Origin: Bedellia somnulentella | Taxonomy: Eukaryota; Arthropoda; Insecta; Lepidoptera; Bedelliidae | Assembly (NCBI GenBank): GCA_963576735.1 | Contig: OY755171.1 | Coordinates: forward strand, 3,410,001 to 3,474,000 | Length of the DNA: 64,000 nt | Direction: 5' to 3' | In this document: one piece after another, positions 43,011 to 53,604 of the stretch | How positions within the stretch are numbered: position 1 is the first letter of the stretch | How the letters are laid out: every line of letters starts with the position of its first letter | Notes under the pieces: model-generated | Told to the model about the DNA's origin: nothing | Seen by the model: the letters and a program-made list of their open reading frames with translations, nothing else | Database searches by the model: none | Position numbers and translations under genes: made by a program

Positions 43011-44724
43011 TTGGTTTATAATAGTGGTTTTCATCTACCTTCCAATTCTCTTTTATCTTTAAAATCTTTAATTTTCATTACTACTTGATCTCAATTAATT
43101 CGGACATATCGAACTGCTAACAGCCCGACAGACATGACGAAACAGCAATCAATGGCTTGCTGTCCGGCTAAGAAATGCTAGAGTGGTGTATTTTTGTGTC
43201 CAAAACAGTTTCTAGCGCATTAACAAAGCACTTCCAAGTGGAAAAGAGAACTGGCAATTCGTATGTTTCCTTTCACGAAAATGTTGCAAAATATTTCTTT
43301 CATAATTGAATAACTTCGTCAAGCTTTTTTGTGTTTTATAGACTAAACCTTTTAACGAGCTCAAACATTCTGGGTAGTTATTAAGGGTTTAAAAAGAGAG
43401 AAACCTATTATGCGATTGGCCAAAAAGGTAGCCAGAGCTCTGGAATGATATATAATTTTAAAATTACGTCATATAGAACACTATTAAGTATACGCCTTTT
43501 CGGTATCAAAACAAATCTTAGCTTACCTGACGAAATACCTAAAACTCGAATAGATGACAATATAAATTAGAAGAAGTTACAGCTACATGTAGCGGTGCCG
43601 CACTACATTGCAAGTTTATGTAGATGGTTAGACAATTTTCCGGCCAGTTTCGAACGAGACATTACGTGATCGCGTTTCAACTTCTTTAACATTTAACATT
43701 CCGCTCCTCATTCTCTTCGCGGTTGCAACAAATATACAAAGAGATTTATAAACCCCAGCAAAAGGCTATTCTCAAGTCTGATAAACTTGGTGTTCGCGAG
43801 TCACGAACTCGGAATGATTATAAAAAACGAATTTTAGTTGTTTATTTCTTGTGAAGAAATCAAAAGGTTTTTTTTTTACATATTTATATTAAATTGTCGG
43901 GAGAAATAGACCTCTGGAGTTTAACGATAACAAGTCACATTTAGCTGTTTCAATCCTAAACACCAATGATATATTGACATAAGTGTTTTGTTGGGAATCA
44001 TGGATGACAGCATGATTAGCTGGCAAGTAGAAAACGAATTATTTTTGATGACCTTCCAAGTATCAACTGCCTCAAAGATACCGACTATAACTTTAGTATT
44101 ACAATTATATACTATTGGGGTAATAGCATAAACATGGCATGTTTTCAGAGGATACAAAGCGTGACATATTTATTTAACGAAGGTATAAAATGAAATGATG
44201 TTTTGAAATGAAAATATTTTATTTACCAAAGTAACAAACTTACACCCATCAACAAAGCTGAATTCAGCGTTTTCAGTATTTCTATTTAGCAGTGTAAAAA
44301 TAATTCTTAGAAATAAATGACGCCGACTTACTAAAAAGGAGGTTTTTCCAAAGTAAAACACCATGCTAAGCTACGGTAATAGTCTGCAGATTCTCTCCGC
44401 CCTCTCTACTCATACGTCAACCCGAAGATATGTATGTATTTAGCGTGGCCGCGCGCCAACTAACTGAAAAACTTGACGGCTCGTTTTACTTGAAATTTAA
44501 ATATAAACCTTTCCGCCATCCTTACTCTTTGTTTCCAGCTTTGCTAATATCACAGAATTAAAAAGGGTTTCCCAATGTAGTTTTAAGTTATCTTAATGCC
44601 AGTGTAATGGGAGTTACATTTATTAGAGTCTAAATGTTGAATGAAAAGAGTTGTCCTAATGTATTGTTGAAAAGGACGCACTTTATATTCCCAATTTTAA
44701 TGGTCGTTAAGAAGGTTCACGTTT
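43011..44724. other. No recognisable gene in 1.7 kb
   Basis: A 25-base SINE-A-like patch lies at 43425-43450 (AGGTAGCCAGAGCTCTGGAA). Minus frames at 43921 and 44170 have no recognisable motif. Confidence 0.4.
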
Positions 44725-46205
44725 AATTAATTCATATTCATATTCATTTTCATCAAATTTTAAAATGTCAATTTGTAATATTATAGAAATTTATCGCCCT
44801 CCTTCCTTCCGCGACCCAAGTACTTTTATTAACTCCTTAGAATTTAATTTAAAACCCTGTAAACATAATCCAAATCTTATTATTGGCGGAGACATGAACA
44901 TCGATACAATGTCCAGCAGCAACCAGTAAACATGCATTAGACTATTTCGATGTCATGACTGAAAAAGGTCTTGTATCAGGAATTGACAAACCTACTCACG
45001 GTAAGGCGTGTTTTGATCATTTCTTTGTTCCATCAACATGTCGAGCAGAGTCTATTGTCTGCTCTTCTGATCTTACTGACCATGCATGGTAGGAATCACA
45101 TGTGACACCTAGACTTAATTAAAAATGACCTTAAGAAAACTAATTGGAGCACTATCTTAAACAGCGAAATGGATGACGCAGTCAAACTGTTCTCCTCAAA
45201 AATTCACTCTGTCGTAGATAAATATACGTCAATATAAGCAGTTTCTCGTAAAGATATAATTCTAGCTCCATGGGTTACCCCCGGACTTTTAAAGTGTTCA
45301 AAACAACGTGACAAACTACATCTGGACTTTCGGAAGGATCCCGATAACCCTATTAAAAAACTTATTTTCACCAGGTATAGAAATTGTTATATTCAATTAC
45401 TTAGGAGAATTAAATCGGAATACTATGCCAATAAACTGAATGAAAATAGAAAATGTACTAAAGGACTCTGGAAAATCATTAATTCCATAACACACAAGTC
45501 CGCTAACAAGGATGAGGCCGAAACCCTATTTTCACTAAAGGAATCCGCACTAAAGTCAGTTAATCATGTTAACGAATTTTTTCTCGAAGTCGGGCAATCA
45601 TTAGCAGACAAAACTTTGTCATCACTTAATGAATCTGAAGAGTCGCTAGCTTCTAAAATAAAAACTAATAATCACTCCCCACTCTTTTCGCTCTTTCTCA
45701 CACCTACTGATCCTGAGGAAATAATAGAACTTATAATTGCTTTGGAACCACAAAAAGCCCCGGGTTTAGATGGAATCAGTAATGAACTGGCTAAATCTCT
45801 TGCCCCAGTTAATTGCCTAGCCTTTATCTAGCATATTTAATAAAAGTATACTGAATGGTTCTTTCCCGAAACAGTGGAAGACTTCATTAGTGAAACCTAT
45901 GTATAAACCTGGTAACTACCGTCCTATCACATTACTAAGGGTTTTCTCTAAACTTCTAGAGAGATTAATTAATGATAGGTTAGTCAAATATCTGGAGTCA
46001 CACAATTTGCTTATGGAAAACCAATTCGGCTTTCGAAGGGGCAGATCTACTGAGGATGCGATAGGACTAATGGTTGATATTGTATCAAATAATCTTGATC
46101 GTGGTCGTAAAGCCGTATCGTAGTAATCGTAGAAGTATTCCTGGATCTGGCCAAGGCGTTCGGCACCGTCTCCATTAAAATCTTGCTTAAAAAAATGGAA
46201 GCTTT
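44725..46205 (+). pseudogene. Jockey/CR1-like LINE, endonuclease and N-terminal RT part
   Basis: Non-LTR retrotransposon ORF2 in pieces. Endonuclease: IIEIYRPPS and NLIIGGDMNID (44780-44910), then CFDHFFVPSTC and SSDLTDHA (45010-45090), with in-frame stops. Linker: APWVTPGLLKCSKQRDKLH and YYANKLNENRKCTKGLWKII. RT domain: EPQKAPGLDGISNELAKSL (45745-45800), FPKQWKTSLVKPMYKPGNYR, PITLLRVFSKLLERLINDRL, MENQFGFRRGRSTEDAI and VVFLDLAKAFGTVSIK (to about 46190). Several frameshifts (about 45825, 46120) and stops make it inactive. It is 5'-truncated and is cut before the YADD motif. The missing middle resumes at 53605, on the other side of the Helitron. Confidence 0.9.
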
Positions 46206-46513
46206 AATTAAAGAGTTACTTACTTTATTAAGTCTCCACTTCGGTACGTTAAGATTATCCTTATTTCGAGTGTTAACAGTATGCCTATCACTAACTTTAC
46301 TAAATTGGCCTATATTTTTTTTGGCATACATTAAATTCTCAAATATGTATTGGCAAGGGATAGTTAAAATGCCAATATCTTTAAATTTTTCGCGCAACGA
46401 ATATCTCGACCTTAACATGTAGATAGATCGGATAGCTCGCTTTTGTAAGACGAAAACTTTATGAACATCAGCCGCTTTACCCCATAATAAAATACCGTAA
46501 GACATAATGCTAT
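46206..46513 (-). pseudogene. Inverted LINE C-terminal fragment
   Basis: On the minus strand: YYSIMSYGILLWGKAADVHK, VFVLQKRAIRSIYMLRSRYS, LREKFKDIGILTIPCQYIFE and HTVNTRNKDNLNVPKWRLNK. This is the post-RT C-terminal domain of a jockey/CR1-like LINE, perhaps the same family as the flanking pieces but in opposite orientation. The fragment is uninterrupted for about 100 codons and begins exactly at the end of the 183-bp inverted repeat. It may have been captured by the Helitron or arise from an inversion. Confidence 0.85.
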
Positions 46514-47277
46514 AATAAAAATAGGTAAAAAAACTTTTTAAGTTAAACGGTTTTATTATTAACATACAGAGCAATGTTTAAGATAAATGTACTAAAAACC
46601 TAAAAATAATAATAAAATAGATACAGTCGTGGGAATTATATACATATGCATAGACTAGACTAAAATAAAACCGTGGGGCACGTCAATTGTCTACAATCGT
46701 TGATTAAAATGTTTGTTTTGTAATGTTACACTATAATTGGGCAGTTGTTCAACCGACAACGATGGACATGTGATAAATAGGGCAGAATGTGGAAACAAGC
46801 TAGCAAGCTCGATTATAAGCGAGTTTTAGGGTTTCATAGTGTTGAGCGAGTAGTACTTTTATCATATGTTTTGTCGATTAAAGACCTGCGAGCAGTGAAC
46901 CGATTCATCGCCAGCCAGCAGTATAAATTTCCAACGAGAAATTAGTTGAAACATCTCTTTTATTTACATGGAGTGTATGACTATTGGAATTTCCATGAGC
47001 AAGAAAATAGTAAGTAATTTCCTCCCCGTCTGCGGGCCAACTGCCCAACGACGAATTAAACGTTTCTTCTATCGCACCACATTAAGTCGATAATTTGTAG
47101 ACAATTGACGTGCCCCACGGTTTTATTTTAGTCTAGTCTATGCATATGTATATAATTCCCACGACTGTATCTATTTTATTATTATTTTTAGGTTTTTAGT
47201 ACATTTATCTTAAACATTGCTCTGTATGTTAATAATAAAACCGTTTAACTTAAAAAGTTTTTTTACCTATTTTTATT
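46514..47277. repeat. Perfect 183-bp inverted repeat with 398-bp spacer
   Basis: 46514-46696 and 47095-47277 are reverse complements with no difference that I could find in 183 bases. Outer ends are AATAAAAATAGGTAAAAAAA; inner ends are GGGGCACGTCAATTGTCTAC. Each arm contains the motif ACGGTTTTATT twice, in opposite senses. The spacer has no recognised coding sequence. The right arm stops 9 bases from the Helitron stop codon. Perfect arms suggest recent origin or gene conversion. Confidence 0.92.
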
Positions 47278-47286
47278 TTCTAGTTT

Positions 47287-50200
47287 TTAGTTTTTATTTC
47301 GCATTCTGTTTAATTCATATAGTGCTTCATTATTGCAAGGTTTCTTGCCCGTTAGTTTGTTGCAGTCCAACTCCTCTATACGTAGTCCCTGCAAAGATCT
47401 GACTCTACTAAGAGCCACGTAGGCTTGACCTTCTTCAAACAGTTTCGCACCTAAGTATACGACTGCGTAATCCACAGTGCTGCCCTGCATTTTGTGTATT
47501 GTAGAAGCCCATGATAGTATTAAAGGCAACATTCTTCTTTCAGCTGTCCCGTAATTGTACTTAGCTGGAAACTGTATGGCTTTCGGGTGTATAAGATGTA
47601 CTCCGTCTCTTGCGAAATCAATTCGGACGGCAGGTACATCTGTTGCATACATTTGAGTTCGACGAAATTGAGGCCAAATGATTTCGTTGATGTATCCTAT
47701 AGCGCCATTTACTAATCCCTTTGAAACGTCAATATTGGACCGTAGCATGACTTTTGCCCCCACAAATATTTCCAGTTCCGCTGGTAAACCCCCAGTTTTG
47801 TTGATATCAGCTGGTATTATAGTAGCTATATCCACATTGTCTGCTTTTCGTGTGGCGTGTACTAGCTGATCCTGCGCTTTTATTTTGTAAATGTGAGCAC
47901 CATTATTTCTGTACAAATTCAATACAGCAGAGTTGTGGTCGTTAACTTGTTGATTTGTGGGGTATACCCTTAATGCTTTGTCTATTGCAAACTCATCACT
48001 CGTGTCTTGAAGAAGTCTTCCCATTAAAATACTAAAATGTTGGGTTGTTAGCTCACCGACTCTCAAAGCATTCAAAATATTAATAAAAGTTTGGTCACCT
48101 TGCTGACGCATATTTTCAGTTAATTCACACAGCGTGAATAAACGCCAGATATGTGTAGCTGGTTGGAGATGTTCTGGCTGTTTGAAAACAGGTGTTCCTG
48201 ATCGTTTTATAGGAGGCAATTGTAAAAGATCACCGAAAAGTAATACGTTTACTCCTCCAAAAAACTTATTTTCACAGTTCTTAATTTGCCTTAATCGAGC
48301 GTCCATCATGCATAACATTTGATAAGACACCATGGAAATCTCGTCGACAATAAAAAATTCTGTCTGATGCCATTGTTGCCTCATAATTCGCAAATAGTTT
48401 CCAGACAGTGGTGACATACCTGTTATGCGTCCATCTTTCTGTACAGGCAATTTTAAAGTACTGTGTATCGTAGCTCCATTTATTAATCTAGCTGCAACTC
48501 CTGTTAGTGAGCAGACTTTAACCGCATCCTTTGCGTAGCACCTATTAATTTGGTCTCGTAATAACTTTAATAGAAAAGTCTTGCCCACACCAGCTCCTCC
48601 TGTAAAGAATATTTTTAAATGTTCTTCAGCACCTGACATTTGATTTTGTATGGACTGGGTAACTAATGTAAAAATTTCCTTTTGTTCTGCATTCATAGAC
48701 TGCTTAGCCTGTAAGAACTGGTCTTCATTCATTGGTAAATAAGGAACTTCTTCTTCATGGTCTAGTTCCATCGGCTCTGCGTGTTCCAGTATCTGAAATG
48801 CGTTTACTTGCGCGAATGCATTTTCAAGCTGCCTGTCACGTTCGCGATATATTTCCAAGTAGGCGTTTGTTTGTTTTAAACTTTCTTCGTTGGCGAGAAA
48901 CGCATCTCTGGCACTATTAAATTCTCCTAAAAGATCGGCCTCATTGCGATACGGCATATACTGGATTAGTAAACTGTAATAATATGACTCTGGATCAGAA
49001 CCTGCTACGAAGTTAGGTACCCGTACTACAGCTGGCGTGTTTCTAATAGTCATTTTGGTGTTGTCTGTTAAAGTTATAAGAGGCCTTCTTGTTGTTTGCT
49101 CGTCCGGTGCATAAGCATCGGTATCGATGCTCTCTTCATTTATAACTGGCGGTTTTTTGTAGTGTGGCTCAAATAACATCGCAAATTCTATGAGACACAT
49201 ATTGTTAAAATCATAGTTCGGGTGCTCTGCTGGTCGCTTTTCATATCGTTCGAAAATATTGGCACAATATCCCGCTGCTTGACCAGCGTCATTAAACTTC
49301 AACACTTTATACCTTTGTTCCGCTTTACGAGTATTGACAAAAATTGTTTTTCTCGAGCTGTCACGCATACTCAAATGGCATAGCCTGAATACGCATTCGC
49401 AGGCTGAAACTTGACGTTCTCTTAATATGCGCATACATATTTTAAACAGCTTACGCGAGACGTCAGTTTCTTCTCTTCTAATTTGTTGGATAGCTCGAGA
49501 TACTTCACCATCTAGGTTTGTAGGTTCTGATTTTGACACGTATTTAGCGATATAATACGCAATTGACTCATTTGTACCACACGGTTGTATATCCATATTG
49601 GCTTTCCACATTTTCAGCAAAGCAGGACTGTAATTATTTACCCAACCATCTTCACTTTTTCTTTTCAGAACGCAAATGCGGCCACCGTTGTAGATGAATT
49701 CGTTAGATGAAGGATCAATAACATGTGTCTCTAAGCATTCCGAGCGTGGAAAGTTGAAACGACAAACAGAATTATTTTTCGTGCAGGTACTAGTGTGTCG
49801 ATGTATTTGACAATATTTAACTAATTCACATAGTTCTGAAGTTTCTGGAGGAATGGCAGTACTACAGACTGAATCAACGCGAGCTATTCCTTCAGGTGTC
49901 GCAACAGATGGGTGATCTTCGATCCAAACAACCATATGCAAATGAGGACTTCCTCTGTTCTGAAACTCGATTCGCCACCAATGATCTTTAACTTTACCGC
50001 CAAATATTCCAGTATCAGTTTTAAAAAACTGCATTAGCGCATTAACACGTACCATAAAATGTCTACTCACAACAACTGGGTACATCTCGATGAGTCTCTG
50101 AGTTTCCTGAATATCTATGTCATCTGGGTCAATGTGCTGTTTACCATCACTAACAAGGAGACCTCTTTTCATATCCTTCCAGTGAAGATCATTGCAGCTC

Positions 50201-52683
50201 AATGTAACAAAATAAGTGGGAGGTCCTAAACATCTGATTTGTGCTATAAGATCGCTAAGAGCACTACGCCAATAAGCAGCGGAACCTCTTAGATTTTTTA
50301 AATATAAGTGCAGGTCTTCCACTCGATTGCCGTTTTCACCTTCAACTTTTCTAGCACAAGCTGCAATGGTTGATTTAACTCGATAGTACTCAAACATCGA
50401 TAGAGCATAGAATAGGTAATCGTTGCGCTGAAATCTAACATCAGCACCTAATAAACGAAATTGATAGTAATCCAAAGAACTTATATTAATGGGTCGTTGT
50501 TCTTTCAAACCATTTTTACCATACGGGAAAAGCTGATACCATGCGAACTCTTCTGCTTTTAACTCATAAGCTTCATTCACAATATTATTATTCGTCTTTC
50601 TTCTGATTTCGTTTATATTTTCAGATACCTCTAGCTCATCTTCAACATCAGGTTGGACGCTATCAATAGGCAACATTACAGATGTTTGTATAGGTATAGT
50701 TTCAGATCTCAGATTCGAAAGCGGTTGTTGTACTTGTACATCCTGATGAGTGAAGGCATCTTCCTGTTGCTGTACTTGAACACCCTGACGAGTGATCATA
50801 TTTTCCCTCAAATGTACGTCTACGCGTGTAAGGGTGTACGCGATATTACGGGATCCGAGGCATCTTTTACAGATACGGCACAGTTCTTGTAAGTTGTCGC
50901 ATTCTATAATACAGGCTTTGCCATTTACTGGTGTTGGTTTTCCTTTTGGGCCACAAGAATGGGAGTCAGCAAAATAGTATTTGTCTTCACCGCGAAATAC
51001 GCTAACAGATTTATTTGACGCTGTCAATATTCCTGAAGAATGACTATCAAATAATCTGTTTAAAGCTGTATGTAATGTAATCCCGATATTATTGGTATTT
51101 ACAGAATCTTGGAGACTACCGAATAAAAGAGTGTCTTCATCATATTCTATAGAAAATAGGCATTCATACATTTGTAAACTTTGCCTGACGATATGAAAGT
51201 TTCGTATCTCTAAATATCCTGTTTCATCCAGTTCATTAGGATCAAGCTGGGTACGAATCCAGCAATATAAGGAGTCGCCCGCTAACATATTAGCATTCAG
51301 AATATTGACGTCCCATTGATTAGGGCTTAGGATTGCAGCTCGGACAATGTTCACCAACGACATAGCACTACATTGTACACCAGCATATCCCGAAGTAAAG
51401 ACGTCGTAGTCACCTTGATGCCAGGAAGCTCGAATAATTCTTGCAACATTATTAATTGGAATGAATGCATTTCGAATTTCATTCTCATTCCTATCGGACT
51501 CTTCATCTTCAGACAATTTGGGCACACTAACTCGTATTAACTCTTGGTCACTAATTTGGGCATTGTCGTCAATACGTACATCTTTATAAAGCGGGTTATT
51601 TCTGATTAACCATCTTAAAGCACTAAAGACTTTTTCGCGACATATTGTAAATTCCCTGGTGATGTTAAAATTTTCTAATCGTTCGGTTACTACAATAATG
51701 CCTACCTGGCTTGCAGATCTTGGTAGCATAGTAGGCAGTCTTTCACTGACTTCAAAGATATCTTGGGCAAATAAAACTGCCTGTCCTCGAAAACCGTACT
51801 GCCCATAGAGGCCACTAAATTTCACGATTTTAACAAAGGGAATAATTCTGCACAGCAAACGTTGTTCCGCCTGTGTCAATATTTGAATAACATCTGGTAT
51901 AGATCCTGGATCCAGATTATTCCAGTAAGCTTTTGGTGGTGCTGTTGTTTTATTACTAGTAATATGTGTTTGACAGCGGGAACATAATAATAATGATATT
52001 TTCGAAGTTAACTCCACAGGTAAGTATGTCAATGCAGCAGCGTTGTACCGAACTGTACGAACTTGATTAGGATAACAACGTTTGGTACAAATATCACAAA
52101 CATGTATACAAACTGTGTTAATAGCATTCTCGAATGCCTGCAGATTATTAGCTCTGCATTGCTGGGTACGCTCTCGTTGTTTACTTAACCTCGTATCGCG
52201 ATGTTCAGGCGTTTCTGATCCCGACTGCTGTCTTTGTCTTTCACGGCGTTGCATTAATCTAACTTCATATTCTTCAGGCGTTTCTGACGCTATCATCTGT
52301 GTGTATCGCTCACGTTGCTTTGTTAACCTGGCTTCATATTCTTCAGGCGTTTCTGACGCTATCATCTGTGTGTATCGCTCACGTTGCTTTGTTAACCTGG
52401 CTTCATATTCTTCAGGCGTTTCTGACGCCTTCATTTGTGTATATCGCTGACGTTGCTTTTTTATCCTGGTCTCATATTGCTCAGGTGTTTTTAACGCTAA
52501 TTGTTCCCGTCGTTTCTGTAATCGACTATTTCTATCACCTTCACTTTCTTTAGCTCGTTTTGCTTTATACTTTTCTCTCGCTTTTTGAAGCCTTCGCTTA
52601 CGTTGTGTCGCAGTTTCTGTTTTATCTGTGTGTGTATTTTTTATAATTTTTTTTACCATTTTGTTCCCACGAGTAATGGACAT
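47287..52683 (-). CDS. Helitron Rep-helicase (RepHel), intact
   Basis: 1,798 codons with no stop or frameshift, within the usual length for autonomous Helitrons. It nicks and joins single-stranded DNA (HUH endonuclease) and unwinds it (PIF1-like 5'-3' helicase) for rolling-circle transposition. In order: a basic N-terminus; 23-residue repeats of the SETPEEYEARLTKQRERYTQ type, about residues 65-180; a cysteine pair region (CDICTKRC); the Helitron N-terminal domain; HUH motif SPHLHMVVW with H914 and H916; catalytic pair YIAKY with Y1044 and Y1048. The helicase has Walker A GGAGVGKT (1362-1369), Walker B VDEIS with D1447 and E1448, LLFGDLLQLPP, LTENMRQ, STIHKMQGSTVDYAVV and YVALSRVRSLQGL. The start is the first ATG; a second in-frame ATG is 8 codons on (M9). 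All key residues are present, so it may be active or recently active. Confidence 0.96.
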   Translation of the reverse strand: MSITRGNKMVKKIIKNTHTDKTETATQRKRRLQKAREKYKAKRAKESEGDRNSRLQKRREQLALKTPEQYETRIKKQRQRYTQMKASETPEEYEARLTKQRERYTQMIASETPEEYEARLTKQRERYTQMIASETPEEYEVRLMQRRERQRQQSGSETPEHRDTRLSKQRERTQQCRANNLQAFENAINTVCIHVCDICTKRCYPNQVRTVRYNAAALTYLPVELTSKISLLLCSRCQTHITSNKTTAPPKAYWNNLDPGSIPDVIQILTQAEQRLLCRIIPFVKIVKFSGLYGQYGFRGQAVLFAQDIFEVSERLPTMLPRSASQVGIIVVTERLENFNITREFTICREKVFSALRWLIRNNPLYKDVRIDDNAQISDQELIRVSVPKLSEDEESDRNENEIRNAFIPINNVARIIRASWHQGDYDVFTSGYAGVQCSAMSLVNIVRAAILSPNQWDVNILNANMLAGDSLYCWIRTQLDPNELDETGYLEIRNFHIVRQSLQMYECLFSIEYDEDTLLFGSLQDSVNTNNIGITLHTALNRLFDSHSSGILTASNKSVSVFRGEDKYYFADSHSCGPKGKPTPVNGKACIIECDNLQELCRICKRCLGSRNIAYTLTRVDVHLRENMITRQGVQVQQQEDAFTHQDVQVQQPLSNLRSETIPIQTSVMLPIDSVQPDVEDELEVSENINEIRRKTNNNIVNEAYELKAEEFAWYQLFPYGKNGLKEQRPINISSLDYYQFRLLGADVRFQRNDYLFYALSMFEYYRVKSTIAACARKVEGENGNRVEDLHLYLKNLRGSAAYWRSALSDLIAQIRCLGPPTYFVTLSCNDLHWKDMKRGLLVSDGKQHIDPDDIDIQETQRLIEMYPVVVSRHFMVRVNALMQFFKTDTGIFGGKVKDHWWRIEFQNRGSPHLHMVVWIEDHPSVATPEGIARVDSVCSTAIPPETSELCELVKYCQIHRHTSTCTKNNSVCRFNFPRSECLETHVIDPSSNEFIYNGGRICVLKRKSEDGWVNNYSPALLKMWKANMDIQPCGTNESIAYYIAKYVSKSEPTNLDGEVSRAIQQIRREETDVSRKLFKICMRILRERQVSACECVFRLCHLSMRDSSRKTIFVNTRKAEQRYKVLKFNDAGQAAGYCANIFERYEKRPAEHPNYDFNNMCLIEFAMLFEPHYKKPPVINEESIDTDAYAPDEQTTRRPLITLTDNTKMTIRNTPAVVRVPNFVAGSDPESYYYSLLIQYMPYRNEADLLGEFNSARDAFLANEESLKQTNAYLEIYRERDRQLENAFAQVNAFQILEHAEPMELDHEEEVPYLPMNEDQFLQAKQSMNAEQKEIFTLVTQSIQNQMSGAEEHLKIFFTGGAGVGKTFLLKLLRDQINRCYAKDAVKVCSLTGVAARLINGATIHSTLKLPVQKDGRITGMSPLSGNYLRIMRQQWHQTEFFIVDEISMVSYQMLCMMDARLRQIKNCENKFFGGVNVLLFGDLLQLPPIKRSGTPVFKQPEHLQPATHIWRLFTLCELTENMRQQGDQTFINILNALRVGELTTQHFSILMGRLLQDTSDEFAIDKALRVYPTNQQVNDHNSAVLNLYRNNGAHIYKIKAQDQLVHATRKADNVDIATIIPADINKTGGLPAELEIFVGAKVMLRSNIDVSKGLVNGAIGYINEIIWPQFRRTQMYATDVPAVRIDFARDGVHLIHPKAIQFPAKYNYGTAERRMLPLILSWASTIHKMQGSTVDYAVVYLGAKLFEEGQAYVALSRVRSLQGLRIEELDCNKLTGKKPCNNEALYELNRMRNKN
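52277..52483 (-). repeat. 69-bp in-frame tandem repeats in the Helitron gene
   Basis: GGCGTTTCTGACGC recurs at 52277, 52346 and 52415, exactly 69 bases apart. The first two units appear identical, the third slightly changed, and more diverged units lie on either side. Each codes for 23 residues of a charged, probably helical repeat. Confidence 0.92.
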
Positions 52684-53000
52684 TTAAACGGTCGACCCCT
52701 CCAGAGGTCCAATAAAGGGGCAAGGCTATGTACAACAAGATGCGCCTGAGTCTTGAGGGGAAAACACTAACGACATATCATTTTTATCCACCCTAATGCC
52801 ATACAGTTCTCGGCGCGTTTTAACCTTTCACCTTAACTTGGGTGGTGTACCGCTAACGACGTATAATTTTTAGCCACCCTAACGCCACACAGTCCTCAAC
52901 ACGATACAAAATCTTGACTTGGGTGGTGGATTCAGGCTGGATTAATCAGATACCTAAATAAATTACAGATTCAATTTCTAAAATTAAATCTTATTATTAT

Positions 53001-53435
53001 ATGCCATTTAGTGGCTGCGCCCATCTAAAATATTGATTTGGTATAGTGCAGTGTATGGCGACCATCTTAGATTTTAATTTTGCATAGTAAATTGTATTCT
53101 ACTTGTTGAGACCTTTCATTTGATACCCATGTTCTTGGGATTGATATAAAACCTAAGTTATCCGCCATTTTGTAGGGGCCGCCATCTTGGATTTTAATTT
53201 TATATAGTACATTGTATTCTATTGGTTGAGCACATTCATTTGATACCCATATTGATGGGATTGATAAAACCTACGTTTTCCGCCATTTTGTAGCGGCCGC
53301 CATCTTGGATTTCATTTTTTTATAGTATATTGTATTCTGCTTGTTGAGCCCTTTCATTTGATACCCATATTGATGGGATAAATAAAACCTAAATTATCCG
53401 CCATTTTGTAGCGGCGGCCATCTTGAATTTATAAT
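53001..53435. repeat. 118-bp tandem repeats at the Helitron 5' side
   Basis: CCGCCATTTTGTAG starts units at 53162, 53280 and 53398 (118 bases apart). A longer diverged unit is at 53001 and the last is partial. Shared inner motifs are GCCGCCATCTTGGATTT, TTCATTTGATACCCAT and GATTGATAAAACCTA. They lie between the Rep gene start and the element end, so they may hold its promoter or end-recognition sites. Confidence 0.88.
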
Positions 53436-53604
53436 GATAATGAATAAATATAATTGTATTGTCACCAAAATCCAAAGTGTATGCAAAATTTCAGATTAAT
53501 CGGTTGATAGGAAGAGGGTGAAATTTGAATTACTAAATTTGACCCAAGAATAATAAACCAAACGGGGTGAGCTAAATAAAACCGTTTAATAATAATAAAA
53601 ATAA

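Larger units (their letters stand above)
47278..53604 (-). mobile_element. Autonomous Helitron, approximate limits
   Basis: Rolling-circle transposon inserted in the jockey/CR1-like LINE. It includes the intact Rep-helicase gene, about 320 bases of leader and tandem 118-bp repeats at its 5' side. The 5' end lies between about 53575 and 53605, near AATAAAACCGTTTAAT, where LINE sequence resumes. The 3' end is unclear: a CTAG at 47280-47283 is followed on the minus strand by A instead of the usual T, and no terminal hairpin is obvious. The inverted repeat next to it may belong to the element. Confidence 0.8.

Noticed and set aside
47279..47283. CTAG just past the Helitron stop as its 3' terminus
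   Set aside because: It is followed by A rather than T on the element strand and has no hairpin before it. It is recorded only as a possibility.
50653..52553. Plus-strand frames of 60-120 codons within the Helitron gene
   Set aside because: They are antisense to a long intact coding region, and the repeat-like ones simply mirror the 69-bp units.
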